A DNA stretch of 64,000 nt. Source: Roseiarcus sp963835215. GTDB lineage: Bacteria; Pseudomonadota; Alphaproteobacteria; Rhizobiales; Beijerinckiaceae. The notes beneath the pieces were generated by a model. The model had not been told where the DNA came from, did not search any database, and saw nothing but the letters and a program-made list of their open reading frames with translations. Location of the stretch: positions 930,001-994,000 of the forward strand of contig CAWIES010000004.1 in the NCBI GenBank assembly GCA_963835215.1, read 5' to 3'. Shown here piece by piece: positions 38,695-48,523 of the stretch. A program made the position numbers and the translations under genes. Within the stretch, counting starts at the first letter, position 1. Every line of letters begins with the position of its first letter.

Positions 38695-39501
38695 GTGCGC
38701 TTTTCCATCGCCACCTGGAACATCAACTCGGTGCGGCTGCGCATCGAGCTGGTCGCCCGCTTCCTCACCGAGCAGCGCCCCGACGTCTTGTGCCTGCAAG
38801 AGACCAAGTGCCGCGACGAGCAATTCCCGCTCGGCGAGTTCCGCAAGCTCGGTTACGAGCACATCGCGCTCAACGGCCAGAAGGGCTACCACGGCGTCGC
38901 GGTGGTCTCGCGCTTGCCGATCGCCGCCTTCACCCCGCGCGATTTCTGCGCCAAGGGCGATTCTCGCCACCTGCATGTCACGCTCGGCGGCGCGGCTGAC
39001 GGGCTCGAAATCCACAATTTCTACGTGCCCGCGGGCGGTGATGAGCCCGATCCAACGATCAACGACAAGTTCGCCCACAAGCTCGCCTTCGTCGACGAGA
39101 TGACGGAATGGTTCGCCGCCGCGCGGATCGCCGCCGGCCGCGCCATTCTCGTCGGCGATCTCAACATCGCACCGCTCGAAAACGACGTGTGGAGCCACAA
39201 GGCGCTGCTCAAGGTCGTCAGCCACACGCCGATCGAGGTCGAGAAACTCAATCGCGCGCAGGCGGCGGGGCCCTGGGTCGACGCCCTACGCAAATTCGTG
39301 CCCCCGCAGGACAAGCTCTACACGTGGTGGAGCTACCGCGCGCCCGACTGGGACAAGGCCAACAAGGGGCGCCGGCTCGATCACGTCTGGGTGAGCCAGG
39401 CGCTCGGCGACGCGGTGAAATCGATGCGCGTTCTGCGCGACGCGCGCGGGTGGGAGCGCCCGTCCGACCACGTGCCGGTGGTGGTGGAGCTCGACCTGTA
39501 G
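38695..39501 (+). CDS. xth: Exodeoxyribonuclease III
   Basis: A 268-residue AP endonuclease and 3'-5' exonuclease for base-excision repair. It shows SIATWNINSVR, VLCLQETKCRD (metal Glu), GYHGVAVVSR, VGDLNIAPLENDVW (catalytic Asp/Asn), RRLDHVWVS and RPSDHVPVVVEL (catalytic His). The start is a GTG at 38695, chosen because it begins the conserved first strand. The length is normal. Confidence 0.92.
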   Translation: MRFSIATWNINSVRLRIELVARFLTEQRPDVLCLQETKCRDEQFPLGEFRKLGYEHIALNGQKGYHGVAVVSRLPIAAFTPRDFCAKGDSRHLHVTLGGAADGLEIHNFYVPAGGDEPDPTINDKFAHKLAFVDEMTEWFAAARIAAGRAILVGDLNIAPLENDVWSHKALLKVVSHTPIEVEKLNRAQAAGPWVDALRKFVPPQDKLYTWWSYRAPDWDKANKGRRLDHVWVSQALGDAVKSMRVLRDARGWERPSDHVPVVVELDL

Positions 39502-39517
39502 CGGCGCCTGCTATCCA

Positions 39518-39641
39518 GACTTCCTCGTCCTTCGAGACGCCTGCTGCGCAGGCTCCTCAGGATGAGGAAGTCATTTTGGAACTCGCTAATCTCCCTCATC
39601 CTGAGGAGCGGCGCAAAGCGACGCGTCTCGAAGAATGGGGC
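39518..39641. repeat. Pair of inverted intergenic repeats
   Basis: A CCTCGTCCTTCGAGACGC...CTCCTCAGGATGAGG unit (39518-39571) is followed by an inverted, diverged copy CCTCATCCTGAGGAGC...GCGTCTCGAAGAATGGGG (39594-39641). This CCTCATCCTGAGGAG type of element is widespread between genes of Hyphomicrobiales. It lies between xth and the acylase gene. Confidence 0.75.
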
Positions 39642-39732
39642 GCTCGGCGCGGCCCATGGACAAGCGCAGGCGAAGTCGGTTGACTGGCGGCGGGCGTCGG
39701 CGCACGCGGCCGCGCCGGGGAGGACTTTGGGC

Positions 39733-42112
39733 ATGAAGTTTCGCCTTGTGAAGATGGCGTTCAAGTTCGTCGCCGCGCTGATTGTCCTTTCGCTCGCCAC
39801 CACCGCCTATGTCTTCTATCGCGCCATGCCAGCCTATTCCGGCTCGGCCGTTCTGCCCGGCCTCAGCGGCGAAACGCGGGTGTGGCGCGACGCCTATGGC
39901 GCGCCGCACATTTTCGCGCCCAATCTCGACGACGCGGCGCGCGCGCTCGGCTACCTCCACGCCAGCGAGCGCCTCTACGAGATGGAGGTGAACCGCCGCG
40001 CCGGACAGGGGCGCCTTGCCGAGATCGGCGGCGCCGACCTGGTCAGCATCGATCGCTTCATCCGCACCCTCGGCCTCTACCAGCTCGCCCAGAGCAGTCT
40101 CGCCACGCTGTCGCCCTGGGCGCAGGCGCGTCTTCAGGCCTATAGCGACGGCGTCAACGCCTTCCTCGACAGCCATCGCAATGCGTTGCCCCCCGAGTTC
40201 CTGATCCTCGGCGATAAGCCTGAACCCTGGACTCCGGCCAACTCGCTGGTGTGGGGCAAGCTGATGTCGCTACAGCTCAGCGGCGACTACGCGATGGACG
40301 CCTTGCGCGCGCGCCTCGCCCAGAAGCTGCCGGCCGACCAGGCGTCCTGGCTCTTTCCGGCGCTCGGGCCCGACTCGCCGATCACCACCGAGCCGGTCGC
40401 GCGCGTCAATCATGCGCAAAACGACCATCCGTTCGACCGGCTCGGCGCGCTGCTCGGGCTCGGCCGAGGCGCTTCGAACGAATGGATCGTCGCCGGCTCG
40501 CGCACCACGACCGGCAAGCCGATCCTCGCCAACGATCCGCATCTCGACCTCGGCGCGCCGATCCTCTGGTATCTCGCGCGCATCGTCACGCCGCAGGGCT
40601 GGGTCAAGGGCGCGACCGTGCCCGGCCTGCCGCTCGTGTTGCTCGGCCAGACCGATCACATCGCCTGGGGCCTGACCACCTCCGACACCGACGCCCAGGA
40701 CCTGTTCGTCGAGACCGTCGATCCGACCGATCCGACCCGCTATCTGACGCCCGACGGGCCGCAGCCGTTCGTAACCCACGACGAGGTCATCCACGTCAAA
40801 AGCGCGCCCGACGTGACGCTGCATGTGCGCGCCACTCGCCACGGCCCGGTCATTTCCGATATCGACAGCGGCCTTGCGGCGCTTGCCGGGCCGGGCAAGG
40901 CGATCGCCCTCGCCTTCACCGGCCTAGGCGACCACGACGCCAGCGCCGAGGCGCTGCTGCGCATCAATGTCGCCAAGAATTGGGACGAGTTCCTCGACGC
41001 GCTCAAGATCTTCCAGACGCCAACCCAGAATTTCGCCTTCGCCGACGTCGATGGCGACATTGGCTTCATCAGTCCTGGCCTGCTGCCGACCCGTAAATCG
41101 GGCGACGGCAGCCTGCCCGCCGACGGCGCCTCGGGGGCCGGCGACTGGACCGGCGTGATCCCGTTCGAGGAGTGGCCGCAGGTTCACAATCCCGACGTCG
41201 GCTTCATCTTCAACGCCAACAACGCCATCGTACCCCCTGACCAATTTGCCAAATATGGTCGCGACTGGGAGGAAGCGTTCCGCGCCCGCCGCATCCAGCA
41301 ATTCTTCGACGCGGCGACCGCCAAGCACAGCCTCGAGGATTCCGCCGCGATGCAGGCCGACATCGTGACGCTCGACGCGAAGGACATGCAGCCGTTCCTC
41401 AAGAGCGATTGCGCCGAGCGACGAGCGCGCGCGCCAGGCGCTGGCGCTGCTCGCGGCCTGGGACGGCGTGATGGACAAGGATCGCGCCGAGCCGCTGATC
41501 TACACGGCGTTCCTCGGCGCCTTGCATCGCATCATGCTGGTCGAGAAGACCGGCCTGTCGCTGAGCGAGAAGGGGCCGTTCGCCGCCGACGCGATGCTGT
41601 CGCTGCTGCGCGACCATCCCGAATGGTGCGACGCGCCGGGCAAGCCCGACCCCGATTGCCACGCGACGCTGGCGCGCGCGCTCGACGAAGGGCTGGCGCT
41701 GCTGGTCCAGCGCGACGGCGCCGACATGAGCCAATGGAAATGGGGCCACGAACACGTCGCGATCTTGCAGCACAATGTCTACAGCCACATTCCGCTGCTC
41801 GACATGGTCAGCGACCTGTCGGCGCCCTCGAGCGGCGGCTATTACACGCTCGATCGCGGCGGCAGCTCGAGCCCGCCCGCCGACCAGCCCTTCGCCCGCA
41901 CCCACGGGGGCGGCTTTCGCGGCATTTACGATCTCGCCGACCCCGACCGCTCGCGCTTCATGATCGCGACCGGCGAATCCGGCCACATCTTCTCGCCCCA
42001 TTACCGCGATCTTGAGCCGCTATGGCTAGCGGGCAAGTCGATCACGCTTGCTGGCAGCGAAGACGAGCTGAAGGCCGCCGGCGCCAAGGAGCTGACGCTC
42101 ACGCCGCGTTGA
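39733..42112 (+). CDS. Penicillin acylase family protein, with one frame break
   Basis: Ntn-hydrolase of the penicillin G acylase/aculeacin acylase group, usually exported and self-cleaved. There is an N-terminal signal or anchor helix (FVAALIVLSLATTAYVF), an alpha-subunit part (RDAYGAPHIFAPNLDDAARALGYLHASERLYEME), then the presumed autocleavage point and nucleophile Ser in RGASNEWIVAGSRTTTGKPILANDPHL. The frame is lost near 41401-41407: QPFLK is followed by one extra base before AIAPSDERARQALALLAAW. With one base removed the protein is about 792 residues, normal for the family. The natural substrate (beta-lactam, N-acyl homoserine lactone or other) cannot be told. Confidence 0.88.
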
Positions 42113-42248
42113 GACGCGCTACGGCGAAGCGATCGAACGCGGGCTCCGATCGTCAAATCGCGCGAGTTCGCGGGAATTTGTCGCGCGTCCCATTCCTACG
42201 AGCCGCCGACCGCATAGGCGAACGACGCGAAGATCATCGGCCGTTGTA

Positions 42249-42269
42249 GACGCGGCCGTTGGCCGCGTC
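42249..42269. terminator. Hairpin between convergent genes
   Basis: A perfect 9-bp stem GACGCGGCC/GGCCGCGTC with a 3-base loop (GTT), centred between the ends of the acylase gene and ilvD. There is no T run, so a terminator role is only suggested by position. Confidence 0.4.
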
Positions 42270-42300
42270 ATGCCGCGCTCGCCGCGCGCAGCGACAAGGC

Positions 42301-44142
42301 TCACGGCACCTCGCGCACCGCGCCGCGGGCGGCGCTGGTGGCGAAGGCGGCGTAGGCGCGCAGCGCCTTCGACACCTTGCGCGGGCGGGGGTTGGCCGGC
42401 CTCCAGGCGTCCTTGCCCTTGGCCTCCATCGCAGCGCGGCGCTTGGCCAACTCCGCGTCGGAGACGACGAGCTGGATCGAGCGGCCCGGAATGTCGATCG
42501 CGATGCGGTCGCCTTCGACGACGAGGCCGATCGCCCCGCCCTCCTCCGCTTCGGGCGACGCATGGCCGATCGACAGGCCCGAGGTGCCGCCCGAGAAACG
42601 GCCGTCGGTGACCAGCGCGCAGGCTTTGCCGAGGCCCTTCGACTTCAGATAGCTGGTCGGATAGAGCATTTCCTGCATGCCCGGTCCGCCGCGCGGCCCC
42701 TCGTAGCGGATGACGACCACGTCGCCGGCGACGACTTCGCCGTTGAGAATGCCGCGCGAAGCGTCGTCCTGGCTCTCGTAGACCTTGGCCGGCCCCTCGA
42801 ACTTGAGGATGCTGGCGTCGACGCCCGCCGTTTTGACGATGCAGCCGTCGAGCGCGAGGTTGCCCTTGAGCACGGCGAGGCCGCCATCCTTCGAGAACGC
42901 GTGATCGAGTTCGCGGATGACGCCCTTGGCGCGATCGTCGTCGAGTTCGTTCCAGCGCGCCGCCTGGCTGAAGGCGACCTGGGTCGGCACGCCGCCCGGC
43001 GCAGCCGAAAAGAACGTGCGCGTCGCATTCGAGTTGGTGCGCTTGATGTCCCAGCGCGACAGCGCGTGCTCGAGCGACTCGGCGTGAACCATCGTCACGT
43101 CGCGATTGAGCAGCTCGGCGCGGTCGAGTTCGCCGAGGATGCCCATGATGCCGCCGGCGCGATGAACGTCCTCGACGTGCACATCGGCGACCGAGGGCGC
43201 GACCTTGCACAGCACCGGCACGCGGCGCGACAGGCGGTCGATGTCGGCCATGGTGAAGGGGATCTCGCCCTCATAGGCCGCGGCGAGCAGGTGCAGCACG
43301 GTATTGGTCGAGCCGCCCATCGCGATGTCGAGGCTCATCGCGTTCTCGAACGCCTTGAAGCTGGCGATCGAACGCGGCAGCACGCTCTCGTCGTTCTCGT
43401 CGTAGTAGCGGCGCGCGAGATCGACGATCAGATGACCGGCCTCGACGAACAATTGCTTGCGATCGGCATGGGTGGCGAGGACCGTGCCGTTGCCCGGCAG
43501 CGCCAGCCCAAGCGCCTCGGTCAGGCAATTCATCGAATTGGCGGTGAACATGCCCGAGCACGAGCCGCAGGTCGGACAGGCCGAACGCTCGATCACCGCG
43601 ACGTCGGCGTCGCTGACCTTGCTGTCGGCGGCGGCGACCATCGCGTCGATCAGATCGATGCTGTGGGTCTTGCCCTTGAGCACGACCTTGCCCGCCTCCA
43701 TCGGCCCGCCCGAGACGAACACCGCCGGGATGTTGAGCCGCATCGCCGCCATCAGCATGCCGGGCGTGATCTTGTCGCAGTTGGAGATGCACACCATCGC
43801 GTCGGCGCAATGGGCGTTGACCATGTACTCGACGCTGTCGGCGATGATCTCGCGCGAGGGGAGCGAATAGAGCATGCCGTCGTGGCCCATCGCGATGCCG
43901 TCGTCGACCGCGATCGTGTTGAACTCCTTGGCGACGCCGCCCGCCGCCTCGATCTCGCGCGCGACGAGCTGGCCGAGATCCTTCAAATGGACGTGGCCGG
44001 GCACGAACTGGGTGAAGGAATTGACCACCGCGACGATCGGCTTGCCGAAGTCGCCATCCTTCATGCCGGTCGCGCGCCAAAGGCCGCGTGCGCCGGCCAT
44101 GTTGCGGCCGTGGGTGGTGGTGCGGGAACGGAGAGCGGGCAT
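42301..44142 (-). CDS. ilvD: Dihydroxy-acid dehydratase
   Basis: A 613-residue iron-sulfur enzyme that converts 2,3-dihydroxy-isovalerate and its methylvalerate homologue to 2-oxo acids, the third step of valine/isoleucine synthesis. It shows RSRTTTHGRNMAGARGLWRATG, NCDKITPGMLMAAMRLNIP (cluster Cys), SACPTCGSCSGMFTANSMN (cluster Cys), LALPGNGT, MGGSTNTVLHLLA and DGRFSGGTSGLSIGHASPEA. Length is typical of the long, E. coli-like form. The ATG at 44140-44142 gives MPALRSRTTTHGRN. Confidence 0.95.
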   Translation of the reverse strand: MPALRSRTTTHGRNMAGARGLWRATGMKDGDFGKPIVAVVNSFTQFVPGHVHLKDLGQLVAREIEAAGGVAKEFNTIAVDDGIAMGHDGMLYSLPSREIIADSVEYMVNAHCADAMVCISNCDKITPGMLMAAMRLNIPAVFVSGGPMEAGKVVLKGKTHSIDLIDAMVAAADSKVSDADVAVIERSACPTCGSCSGMFTANSMNCLTEALGLALPGNGTVLATHADRKQLFVEAGHLIVDLARRYYDENDESVLPRSIASFKAFENAMSLDIAMGGSTNTVLHLLAAAYEGEIPFTMADIDRLSRRVPVLCKVAPSVADVHVEDVHRAGGIMGILGELDRAELLNRDVTMVHAESLEHALSRWDIKRTNSNATRTFFSAAPGGVPTQVAFSQAARWNELDDDRAKGVIRELDHAFSKDGGLAVLKGNLALDGCIVKTAGVDASILKFEGPAKVYESQDDASRGILNGEVVAGDVVVIRYEGPRGGPGMQEMLYPTSYLKSKGLGKACALVTDGRFSGGTSGLSIGHASPEAEEGGAIGLVVEGDRIAIDIPGRSIQLVVSDAELAKRRAAMEAKGKDAWRPANPRPRKVSKALRAYAAFATSAARGAVREVP

Positions 44143-44244
44143 AGGAGGCCTAACGGGGTTTATGGGGCGAACGCGCGTTGTCGCAAATTGACGCGGCGGG
44201 AGCAAGGCAGGGCTTTGAGGGCAAGGCTTGGCGGGGCTGAGGGA

Positions 44245-44306
44245 GGCGGGCGCGGAGGCCCGCCCCACTGCGGTCGGATAGAAGGCGGGGCCTTCGTGCC
44301 CGCCCT
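44245..44306. repeat. GC-rich palindromic repeat, copy A
   Basis: GGCGGGCGCGGAGGCCCGCC on the left faces a diverged GGCGGGGCCTTCGTGCCCGCC on the right, forming a long hairpin. It is one of three related copies (also 45303-45366 and 52562-52621), all strictly between genes. Confidence 0.75.
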
Positions 44307-44318
44307 ACCCCCTTCGCC

Positions 44319-45260
44319 TCACGACCCCTCAGGCAGCGGGATAAACTCGCCCCGATCGTCGGGCGGCAGGTCGAACTGGCCGTGGCCCCAGTCGCCCTTG
44401 CGCCATTGCTCTCTGGCCGCGTCGATCTTCTCGCGGCTCGAGGCGACGAAATTCCACCAGATGTAGCGCGGCCCGCTCAGCGTCGCGCCCCCCAACACCA
44501 TCAGGCGCGCGCCCTTGGGGCCTGCGGCGACGCTGATCGCGTCCTTTGGCCGGAACACCAGCATCCGCCCGGCTTCGAAGGTCTGGCCGGCCACCGAGAT
44601 TGCGCCCTCGACGATGTAGACGCCGCGATCCTCGTGATTGTCCGGCAACGGCAGCCTGGCGAAGGGGCGCAGCACCGCGTCGGCGTAGACCGTTTCCGAG
44701 AACACTTTGGCCGGCGCCTTCTCGCCGTAGGCCTCGCCGAGGATCAGGCGCACGCTCGCGCCCTCGCCCTCGATCAGCGGCAGGCTTTGCTCGGCGTGGT
44801 GCTCGAAGCTCGGCGCCGCGTCCTCGACGCTCTCGGGCAGCGCCACCCAGGTCTGAACGCCGTAGAGGCTGTGCGGCGACTTGCGAGTCGCGACGCTCGT
44901 GCGCTCGGAATGGGTGACGCCGCGCCCCGCCACCATCCAATTGACGGCGCCGGGCAGGATCATCTGGTCGGTCCCCAGACTGTCGCGATGCTGGAACTCG
45001 CCGCGATAGAGATAGGTCACTGTGGCGAGGCCGATGTGGGGATGCGGGCGAACATCGACCCCCTTGCCGGTGATCATTTCGGCCGGCCCGGCCTGGTCGA
45101 ACAGGATGAACGGCCCGACCATCTGGCGCTGCGCCGTCGGCAGCGCCCGGCGCACCTCGAAATCGCCGAGATCGCGGGTGCGCGGCACGATCAGCGTCGC
45201 GATCGCGTCGGCGGCCACCGCGTCGGGAAAGCCGGATTCGAGCAAGGGGTTCCAACTCAT
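44319..45260 (-). CDS. Pirin family protein
   Basis: A 313-residue bicupin. The N-terminal cupin holds the metal ligands RPHPHIGLATVTYLY (two His), FQHRDSLG (His) and VTHSERTS (Glu). Bacterial pirins such as YhhW act as quercetin dioxygenases, and other members regulate metabolic enzymes; the role here is open. The C-terminal cupin is degenerate, as usual. It lies between two copies of the GC-rich palindromic repeat. Confidence 0.88.
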   Translation of the reverse strand: MSWNPLLESGFPDAVAADAIATLIVPRTRDLGDFEVRRALPTAQRQMVGPFILFDQAGPAEMITGKGVDVRPHPHIGLATVTYLYRGEFQHRDSLGTDQMILPGAVNWMVAGRGVTHSERTSVATRKSPHSLYGVQTWVALPESVEDAAPSFEHHAEQSLPLIEGEGASVRLILGEAYGEKAPAKVFSETVYADAVLRPFARLPLPDNHEDRGVYIVEGAISVAGQTFEAGRMLVFRPKDAISVAAGPKGARLMVLGGATLSGPRYIWWNFVASSREKIDAAREQWRKGDWGHGQFDLPPDDRGEFIPLPEGS

Positions 45261-45302
45261 TGCCGCAGTCTGCCCGCTTCGGAATGATGGGACAAGCAAA
45301 GA

Positions 45303-45366
45303 GGCGGGCGCGGAGGCATGCCCCACTCTCCAATCCCAGTGGGGGCGGCCCTCCGCGCCCGCCCTG
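45303..45366. repeat. GC-rich palindromic repeat, copy B
   Basis: GGCGGGCGCGGAGGCATGCC on the left and GGCCCTCCGCGCCCGCCC on the right, with CCCACTCTCCAATCCCAGTGGG forming the inner stem and loop. It lies between the pirin gene start and the metE stop. Confidence 0.75.
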
Positions 45367-45386
45367 CCCAACGCTCCCCTGCCCGC

Positions 45387-47751
45387 CTACCCAGCCGCGG
45401 ACGCCCTCACGATCTTGGCCGCCTCCACCATGTTGATCAGCGCAGGCCGCACCTCTTCCCATTTCCGCGTTTTCAGGCCGCAGTCCGGATTGATCCAGAG
45501 TTGCCCATCGCGCAAGCGCCGCCGCGCCAAGTTGAGCAACTCGGCCATTTCCTCGACCTCGGGCACGCGCGGCGAGTGGATGTCGTAGACGCCGGGGCCG
45601 ATCTCGTTGGGATAGTTGTAGCTCTTGAACGCGTCGAGCAATTCCATCTTCGAGCGCGAGGTTTCGATCGAGATCACGTCGGCGTCCATCGCCCCGATCG
45701 CGTCGATGATGTCGTTGAACTCCGAGTAGCACATATGCGTGTGGATCTGCGTTTCGTCGCGAACGCCCGAGGCGCACAGGCGGAAGCACTCGACCGCCCA
45801 GCTCAGATAGCCGCTCCAGTCGGCTTTGCGCAGCGGCAAGCCTTCGCGCAGCGCCGCCTCGTCGATCTGGATGATCTTCGCGCCCGCCCGTTCGAGATCG
45901 ACGACCTCGTCGCGGATCGCCAGGGCGATCTGTCGGCATGACGCGCCGCGCGGCATGTCGTCGCGCACGAACGACCAATTGAGAATGGTGACCGGCCCGG
46001 TCAGCATGCCCTTCATCGGCTTGGTGGTCAGCGACTGCGCGTATTTCCACCACGCGACCGTCATCGGCTTGGGGCGCGAAACATCGCCGAACAGGATCGG
46101 CGGGCGCACGCAGCGCGAGCCGTAGCTCTGCACCCAGCCGTGCTGGGTGAAGGCGAAGCCGGCGAGCTGTTCGCCGAAATACTGCACCATGTCGTTGCGC
46201 TCGAACTCGCCATGGACCAGCACGTCGAGGCCGATCTCCTCCTGCCAGCGCGACGGCGCGGGCGGTCTCCTCGCGCAGAAACCGATCGTAGTCGGCGTCG
46301 CTGAGCGCGCCCTTAGCGTGGGCGGAGCGCGCCTTGCGCACCTCGGCGGTCTGCGGGAACGAGCCGATGGTGGTCGTCGGGAAGGCGGGCAGGCCGAAGC
46401 GTTTATGCTGACTCGCGGCGCGGGCGGCGTAGGGGTTCTGGCGCTGCGTCATCTCGGGCGTGACGGCGCCGATGCGGGCGGCGACAGCTTTATCATGCAC
46501 CTTGGGCGAAGACTTGCGCGAGGCCGATGCGGCGGCGGAAGCGGCCAGCGCGTCCTTCACTTGCTCGCGCCCGCCTGCGAGCGCGGCGCCAAGCGTCGCC
46601 AGTTCGCGCATTTTCTGCACCGAGAAGGCAAGCCAGCCTTTGACGTCGTGGTCGAGCGTCGCCTCCTGATCGAGATCGACCGGCACATGCAGCAGCGAAC
46701 ACGATGGCGCGATCTGGAGGTGATCGGTCCCGCGTTTGGCGACCAGCGGCTCGAGGCGATCGAGCAGGCGCGGCAGGTCGGCGCGCCAGACGTTGCGCCC
46801 GTCGATGACGCCGAGCGAAAGCACCAGTCCGCGCGGCGCCTTGGCGGCGACGAGGTCGAGCTGTTCGGGCGCGCGCACGAGATCGAGGTGCAGGCCGGCC
46901 ACCGGCAGCGACAGCGCCAGATCGAGATTGTCGCCGAGCCCGCCGAAATAGGTCGTCAGCATGATCTTGAGTTGCGGCAACGCATGCGCGAGCACGGCGT
47001 AAGCGCGAGCGAGCGCGTCGCGCGCCGCCTCGCTGAGATCGAGCGCGAGGCACGGTTCGTCGAGTTGAACCCATTCGGCGCCGTTCGCCGCGAGCAGGCG
47101 CAGCACGTTGATGTAGTGGGGAAGCAGTTCGCCCAGCAGCGAGAGCGGATCGAGCAAAGGGTCCTTGCTCTTGCCGAGCAGCAGAAAGGTCACCGGCCCG
47201 AGCAGTACCGGGCGGGTTTGATAGCCGAGCGCCTTGGCCTCGCGGTATTCATCGACTGGCTTGAGCGAAGAGAGCGCGAAGCGTTGCCCCTTGGCGAACT
47301 CGGGCACCATGTAGTGATAGTTTGTGTCGAACCACTTGGTCATTTCCTGCGCCGGCGCGCCGTGGCCGTGATGGGCGTGCTCGTGATGGGCATGATCATG
47401 ATGGGCGCCATCGTGATCGTCGGCCTCGCCCTGCGCGCCGCGCGCCAGCGCGAAGTAGGTTTCCAGCGAGACCTTGCCGCCCTGCCAGCCATAGCCGTCG
47501 GGAATGGCGCCGAACATGACGCTGGTGTCGAGCACGTGGTCGTAAAGCGAGAAATCGTTGGACGGAATGACGCTGACGCCGAGCGACTTCTGGCGCGCCC
47601 AATTGGCGATGCGCAGCGCCGCGGCGGCTTCGCGCAGGCTCGCTTCGTCGGACTTGCCCGACCAATAGTTTTCGAGGGCGATCTTGAGTTCGCGGCGCGG
47701 GCCGATGCGTGGCGTGCCAAGCGTGGCGACCGGAAGTGAAAGACCTGACAC
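45387..47751 (-). CDS. metE: Cobalamin-independent methionine synthase, with one frame break
   Basis: Transfers a methyl group from 5-methyltetrahydropteroyl-polyglutamate to homocysteine without B12. Seen are ATLGTPRIGPRRELKIALENYW, WFDTNYHYMVPE, KPMKGMLTGPVTILNWSFVRDD, THMCYSEFNDII (zinc Cys) and GQLWINPDCGLKTRKWEE (zinc Cys). The frame breaks near 46243-46250: ARAVAL is followed by one extra base before QEEIGLDVLVHGEF. Corrected, the protein is about 787 residues. A His-rich insert (ten His in residues 113-130, DNA 47359-47427) precedes the EMTKWFDTNYH motif and is not part of the core fold. It starts at GTG 47751. A cobalamin riboswitch lies upstream. Confidence 0.93.
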
Positions 47752-47867
47752 GGCTTAACCCCAATGTTGAGGGCAAAGGCGTGGCGGCGCGCTTGCAGCT
47801 GCGACCGACGCGAGCCGGCGGAGCCAAAGCACTCCACCGGGACACCCCGCCCGAGGACGTTCGTCGT

Positions 47868-48056
47868 CGCGGCAGGTCTCCTGGCTCACGGGTCAATGCG
47901 TCTGTCCGGCCTTCCCGGAGCCGTCGGCTCCAGTGACGCAAGATGGACAGTCGCTCGCCGCTCACAGTTGCGGGGGCAGCGCCGGACTTCGCGCAACCGC
48001 GCCCCGGCTTCCCTCTTAGCTTCGAGACCAACCCGGCTCGAAGAACCTCGACACCG
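47868..48056 (-). ncRNA. Cobalamin riboswitch upstream of metE
   Basis: Read on the minus strand: GGGAAGCCGG, then the conserved core GCTGCCCCCGCAACTGTGAGCGG, then CACTG, GGGAAGGCCGG, and the B12 box GCCAGGAGACCTGCC at 47871-47885. Order and spacing match the AdoCbl class. The box ends about 115 nt before the metE start. With B12 present, metE expression should be shut off. Confidence 0.95.
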
Positions 48057-48202
48057 CCACGCTAGCCCCAACGGCGACGTCGGTCAATCGATATAAAGAT
48101 ATCTTTATGCGATAGGATCTGAGCCGCGCCATATGCTGTGGGAAACGAAAGCCACCAGATGTTGACATTCCCCAGCGCATCGCACTCTATATCTTGTAGT
48201 CA

Positions 48203-48398
48203 CGGTCTCTCGAATCGCAAGATTGAGAGCTAAGAGGGAATTCGGTGCGGCGAAGTTCTCGTTTCGAGAATCAGCCAAAGCCGGAGCTGCCCCCGCAACT
48301 GTAAGCGGCGAGTCGCTGTCCAATTACGTCACTGGAGCCGCAAGGCTTCGGGAAGGCTGGACAGAGGCGTTGACCCGCGAGCCAGGAGACCTGCCGCG
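48203..48398 (+). ncRNA. Cobalamin riboswitch upstream of nrdAB
   Basis: On the plus strand: the core GAGCTGCCCCCGCAACTGTA, then GCGGCGAGTCGCTGTCC, CACTGGAGCC, GGGAAGGCTGG and the B12 box GCCAGGAGACCTGCC at 48381-48395. It is about 130 nt before the nrdA start and diverges from the metE riboswitch; both share the 772-bp gap 47752-48523, so the two promoters must lie between about 48057 and 48200, a visibly AT-richer stretch. Confidence 0.95.
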
Positions 48399-48523
48399 AC
48401 ACGATGAACGTCCACGGGCGGGGCGCCCAGGTGGTCGCTTGGGCTCGGCTGCGCGCGTTTTTCGCCGCGGCCCTCTCCACGCCTCTGCTCGGCCTCCGCC
48501 TCAAAAATTGGGGTGCAAAGCCG

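Noticed and set aside
42259..44466. A 735-codon open frame on the plus strand opposite ilvD
   Set aside because: It is antisense to a clear dihydroxy-acid dehydratase; long shadow frames are expected in such GC-rich DNA.
44329..45386. The open frame that continues from metE through the repeat into the pirin gene region
   Set aside because: It arises only because metE is shifted out of frame; the correct metE end is at 45387 and pirin is in another frame.
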